The notes under the pieces are model-generated. The model saw nothing but the letters and a program-made list of their open reading frames with translations. It ran no database searches and had not been told where the DNA came from. The position numbers and the translations under genes are program-made. From Erpetoichthys calabaricus (Eukaryota; Chordata; Cladistia; Polypteriformes; Polypteridae), in the NCBI RefSeq assembly GCF_900747795.2, contig NC_041409.2, positions 69,858,460 to 69,922,459 of the forward strand: DNA of 64,000 bases, written 5' to 3'. Below, in pieces: positions 60,562 to 64,000 of the stretch. Each line of letters opens with the position of its first letter. The stretch's first letter is position 1.

Positions 60562-61111
60562 ATGCGGCTGCTAAGCGCATTCATTCAAGCGCGCTGGGCG
60601 CTGCGAGTTCCCGTTGTTTTCTGTCATAGGAGCTTCCCGGGTATTACTATGACTTCTGTTCGCATCACGGTAAAGCCCGATAGAAGCTCTCTCTTCGACC
60701 GTTCGGTAAATCTGAAAGTAGAAGGCCTTCGGCCGCGGGAGACGGTGACGCTTCAATCCACGCTGACGGATGAGAAGGGGGAGCTGTTTGAGGCCCGTGC
60801 TCGATATCAGGCGGACGAAGAGGGGCACCTGGATCTCGCCTCCAGCCCCGCGCTTGGCGGCGACTATTCGGGGGTTGAGCCCATGGGCTTCATATGGGCT
60901 CTGAAGCCTCGGAGCCTGCACGGTCGACTTGTGAAAAGGGACGTCACCAAGCCTTTCAGAGTGGATGTCGAGGTGAGAGCGGGCTGGCAGAACCGCTCTT
61001 TGGGGCCGCTGCTGGCCACCTGCGCACTGAAGCGGCATTTCATCGCCCAGGGAGTGCGTAGAGTGCCCGTCAGAGAAGGCCGCGTGCGTGGTACGCTCTT
61101 TCTGCCTGCGG
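60562..61111 (+). CDS. ACOT-like exon 1, acyl-CoA thioester hydrolase/BAAT N-terminal domain
   Basis: About 183 codons. The frame is open upstream to 60526, but that codon is GTG, so 60562 is the first ATG. Its base composition is far richer in G+C than the surroundings, as is common in ACOT first exons. The last codon is split after its first base and completed by exon 2 (G|GA). Confidence 0.87.
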
Positions 61112-62053
61112 GTGAGTTTGTCTGGAACTGAATGTGTGTGCCATATGCAGATTCGTCGCACAATAAAAATAATATTAAACGCTGATAACATTTCGAGATC
61201 TATTTTGCGCTACAGAATGCTGAGACTGAAATAATTGTGATTTATCCAGATCAGCGGTTCCCAGACTCAGTCTGTGGGACTTTTGTGATTGCACTTGAAC
61301 AAATCTGTCAGTCCGTCCGTGTTCGTTATACCTGTCTTGTATGAAAATATGCTATAGAAACAAAAGCACCTTGTGTTGGTTCGTTTATCCATAACATACA
61401 CATATCCAGGTTACACACTATCTTAGAAATTCACTGGGCTCACCTTAAATGATAGACACATTCCTACTCAACATTTCCTTTTCATTTTTCTTGTTTTCCT
61501 CTTGTGTTATATAAGTAAAAGGTGCACCATCACTAGAATCTGTGCCGTGTGAAACAAACAAGTGTATCCCCAGTCTAAAGAGCATGGCCTGTTTTAGACT
61601 TTAAGTTATGTATTTCAGAGTTTCAAAGTCAGACGACAGGAGTTGGGAGGCATCCATGCTAAATACTAGTGAAAATGTAAATATCCAGATACGGGTGTAA
61701 AATATGGTAATGTTGGAACCCTTTACTGCAACTGAATGGTGTGCCTGAATTGAACTTCTTTTCCCACAATATTTAGATGGCTTCATTCAAAAGTAAATCA
61801 GTACAGAGTTAAAGGTGCTTTTTTGATGACTGCTAGTGATTGCTTCCTAGGAGATGGCCCATTTCCAGGAATAATTGACCTTGGTGGTACTGCAGGAGGA
61901 TTGCTGGAACATCGTGCTAGTCTCCTGGCCAGCCATGGCTTTGCTGCCATGGCCCTCGCCTACTTTGGTTTTGAGGATTTGCCTGCGATGATGTCTGAAT
62001 TCCACCTGGAGTACTTTGAGGAGGCTTTACGATATCTGCAGGGGATACCCCAG
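60562..62053 (+). CDS. Acyl-CoA thioesterase / BAAT family (ACOT1/2/4/6-like), 5' two exons, cut by the window edge
   Basis: The family hydrolyses fatty acyl-CoA, or conjugates bile acids in BAAT, in cytosol, mitochondria or peroxisomes. Exon 1 runs to CCTGCGG|gtgagt at 61111; exon 2 is 61851-62053 (acceptor tgcttcctag, donor CAG|gtgaga). Exon 1 holds the N-terminal thioesterase/BAAT domain: [22 protein letters not shown]-type [41 protein letters not shown]. Exon 2 begins the alpha/beta hydrolase part: [43 protein letters not shown]. Splits match the three-exon ACOT layout. Exon 3, with the nucleophile serine elbow, catalytic Asp and His, is not before 64,000. Two in-frame starts exist, 60562 ([17 protein letters not shown]..., basic, no acidic residue, mitochondrial-leader-like) and 60649 ([10 protein letters not shown]...). 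I cannot say which ACOT paralogue this is. Confidence 0.9.
61851..62053 (+). CDS. ACOT-like exon 2, start of the alpha/beta hydrolase domain
   Basis: 203 nt encoding [19 protein letters not shown] through [13 protein letters not shown], ending in phase 0 just before the segment that in relatives reads VKGPGVGLLGISKGGE. The human ACOT2 exon 2 ends at the same place. Confidence 0.88.
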
Positions 62054-63211
62054 GTGAGATGACCGGCCTTGCAACGTTTGGGTTACAAAGTCAGTTTTGT
62101 AATTCAGAAGTGCGTGCTTTCTGATACTAGACATGGAATTAAGTGACAGTTGAGAATTGATAAATTTGTTTAGTGTCATGTGCATCTGAGTGCATCATCA
62201 TTCATAGTGTGTTTATAATTATCTTGTGAGTTTTATGTGCTTTGAACACACATGCTGCTTAATATGGCCTGTGATACAGACACTAGATTTTAATTATTCA
62301 GAATTGTTACAGGCATTTGAACATTTGTGTCGGACACTTTGGTGTATGCAGGTCTGCTTGACAATTGACTAATGTGACGAAAGACTTGAAACAGTTCTAG
62401 AATTCAAGATAAGCTATGAACATACTGAGGGTATTTGTTCAAACCATCAGTCCTTGTGTTATATAGTACCTTTGACAGTGAATATTTTACAAAACACAAC
62501 AGTACATTACAAAGAAACATAAGAAAGCATGGTAAAATCTACAGCTGCAAATGAATGAGGTCCAAGCTTTGAAGCTGTTCCTAGAGAAATTTAATTTACT
62601 CATCCAATAGCCACTCCAGTCCAAGTTAGTGAAACAGTAGCAGAGTTATGTATGTGGTACTGGTTTGTGTCTGATGTGATGGTGCCTGTGAAAGTGGTGG
62701 CAGAGGCTGGCACAAAACTGTTAAAACCAGCTTGTATTCTTCTGCTCATGATCATCAGGACCGTACAAGTTAAAAAATGCAAGCAAATGTATCTCGAAAT
62801 GAATGAAAGTGGAAACAACCTTGTTAAGTGTGGCTTTGTGATTCGTTCTGCAAACAGTAAATAAACAAGTACTCCTTATTTACACTACACTAAAACAACC
62901 TCACTGCTGCATCATCTGTTAGATCGTGTAAAGATTCAGTATCTAACAGACACTAAAATTGGTCAGCAAAGTGCCACAATGACCTTCTATCCATCATGGT
63001 CTGTTTCAGCCAACTGTTTTACCTTGGAACTTATCCATTGGGTACTTTTACAAAAATAAAATAGGTTTCAAAAAAGTTGAACTTCCAGTAGTCATAGATA
63101 CCCCATAACCAGCAATTAGATAGATAGGACATCACTCGATGTGATTTTTACATCACCTCAGTTGGATTCTACTGTGTCAGCCACCACAAGCCACAGTTTA
63201 CCTGTGTAATA
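62054..63211. other. ACOT-like intron 2, first part, nothing recognised
   Basis: No coding signal or clear repeat up to the Tigger-type element at 63212. Confidence 0.5.
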
Positions 63212-63560
63212 CAGTAATCCCTCCTCCATCGCGGGGGTTGCGTTCCAGAGCCACCCGCGAAATAGGAAAATCCGCGAAGTAGAAACCATATGTTTGTATG
63301 GTTATTTTTAGAATGTCATGCTTGGGTCACAGATTTGCGCAGAAACACAGGAGGTTGTAGAGAGACAGGAACGTTATTCAAACACTGCAAACAAACATTT
63401 GTCTCTTTTTCAAAAGTTTAAACTGTGCTCCATGACAAGACTGAGATGACAGTTCTGTCTCACAATTAAAAGAATGCAAACATATCTTCCTTTTCAAAGG
63501 AGTGCAAAGCAAGCAGTCAAAAAAAAAAATCAATAGGACTGTTTGGCTTTTAAGTAAAGA
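63212..63560. mobile_element. TcMar-Tigger-type MITE, one-ended copy in ACOT intron 2
   Basis: CAGTAATCCCTCCTCCATCG at a TA site, followed by sequence that matches, in reverse, the right ~350 bp of the 41.1-42.0 kb copy (ccatatgtttgtatggttat, aaacatttgtctctttttca). The other end is missing. Confidence 0.8.
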
Positions 63561-64000
63561 AAAATAAAAATGGTCCACCTCTCAAAGCAGTGAACTAAAT
63601 CTCCAAACGCACTTCAAAGTTAATGCCATGTGTACAGTTTCTTATATTCTTTGTTTTCTTTTTTGGAATCTCAGCTGTTATTTGTTTCTGTTGCATTTTT
63701 CACATAATTTTGTTGCATCATTAAATAAAATTGGTTTGGTCTGCAAGGATTTTATGATATGAAATGTATTTTCTTGTTTTGGCTTAAAGAAAGCTATGAG
63801 TCATAGCAAGAGGAACCTAAATTATGTTGCAAGTAGAGGGTCCCTTATTACTGCTAGGGGTGCTGCACTCTTTTTAATTTATATAAATATAAATAAAAAT
63901 GCAATAAAGAAGCTGGGTAAGTTTGACCACAATCAAGGTGGATCGGTGGACACAGAATCATTACAGATGGGCTCAAACAGAATTCAGACTTGGGTAGATA

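Noticed and set aside
61250-61290. cagcggttcccagactcagtc resembling a hAT end
   Set aside because: No second end or TSD was seen in the following kilobase.
63850-64000. Frame resembling the LINE RT stretch around GGSVDT...Q..L.R.QTW.D at the right edge
   Set aside because: Too short and decayed to assign, and cut by the window end.

Overview
The window is vertebrate nuclear DNA, most likely from a ray-finned fish. It has GT-AG introns, is AT-rich, and is dense in fish-type repeats: L2/CR1-type tails ending in (ATGG)n, Rex1-like LINE 3' ends, tRNA-derived SINEs ending in 'gcgctatataaatg', Helitrons, and mariner, Tigger and hAT MITEs. I guess a non-teleost lineage such as a polypterid from the overall look of these repeats, but nothing here proves the species.

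Three protein genes and one tRNA are supported. (1) 3.5-26.7 kb, minus strand: ARMH4 (C14orf37), a type I membrane glycoprotein. Four coding exons are present, all joined in phase 1, plus a probable 5' UTR exon. The transmembrane and cytoplasmic end lies off the left edge. One exon is largely a 45-bp minisatellite that encodes a 15-residue repeat. (2) 28.08-48.05 kb, plus strand: ACTR10 (Arp11), the dynactin pointed-end actin-related protein. It is complete in 13 coding exons (417 aa), and intron 5 carries the marks of a U12-type (minor spliceosome) intron. ARMH4 and ACTR10 are divergent and share a ~1.3-kb promoter interval; the same head-to-head pair sits on human 14q23. (3) 60.56 kb to the right edge, plus strand: the first two of the usual three exons of an acyl-CoA thioesterase/BAAT family gene (ACOT1/2/4/6-like), with a possible mitochondrial leader ahead of a second in-frame Met. 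The catalytic exon is outside the window. (4) 58,265-58,337, minus strand: an intact tRNA-Lys(CTT).

Much of the rest is mobile DNA. The clearest pieces are a 1.5-kb Helitron in ACTR10 intron 12 carrying an OTU-protease ORF and a helicase C-terminal stub; two more short Helitrons; a duplicated Helitron fragment at 9.4-10.4 kb; TcMar-Tigger, mariner and hAT elements with visible TIRs and TSDs; a mariner MITE split by a SINE; and three related solo-LTR-like fossils in the ARMH4 locus. The strongest signals that these classes do not explain are two facing arrays of a ~33-43-bp motif (AATTCTTGGTAG...GATTGG) at 58.36-58.48 and 59.70-59.88 kb beside the tRNA gene, and a diverged ~0.6-kb tandem duplication at 53.3-54.7 kb.
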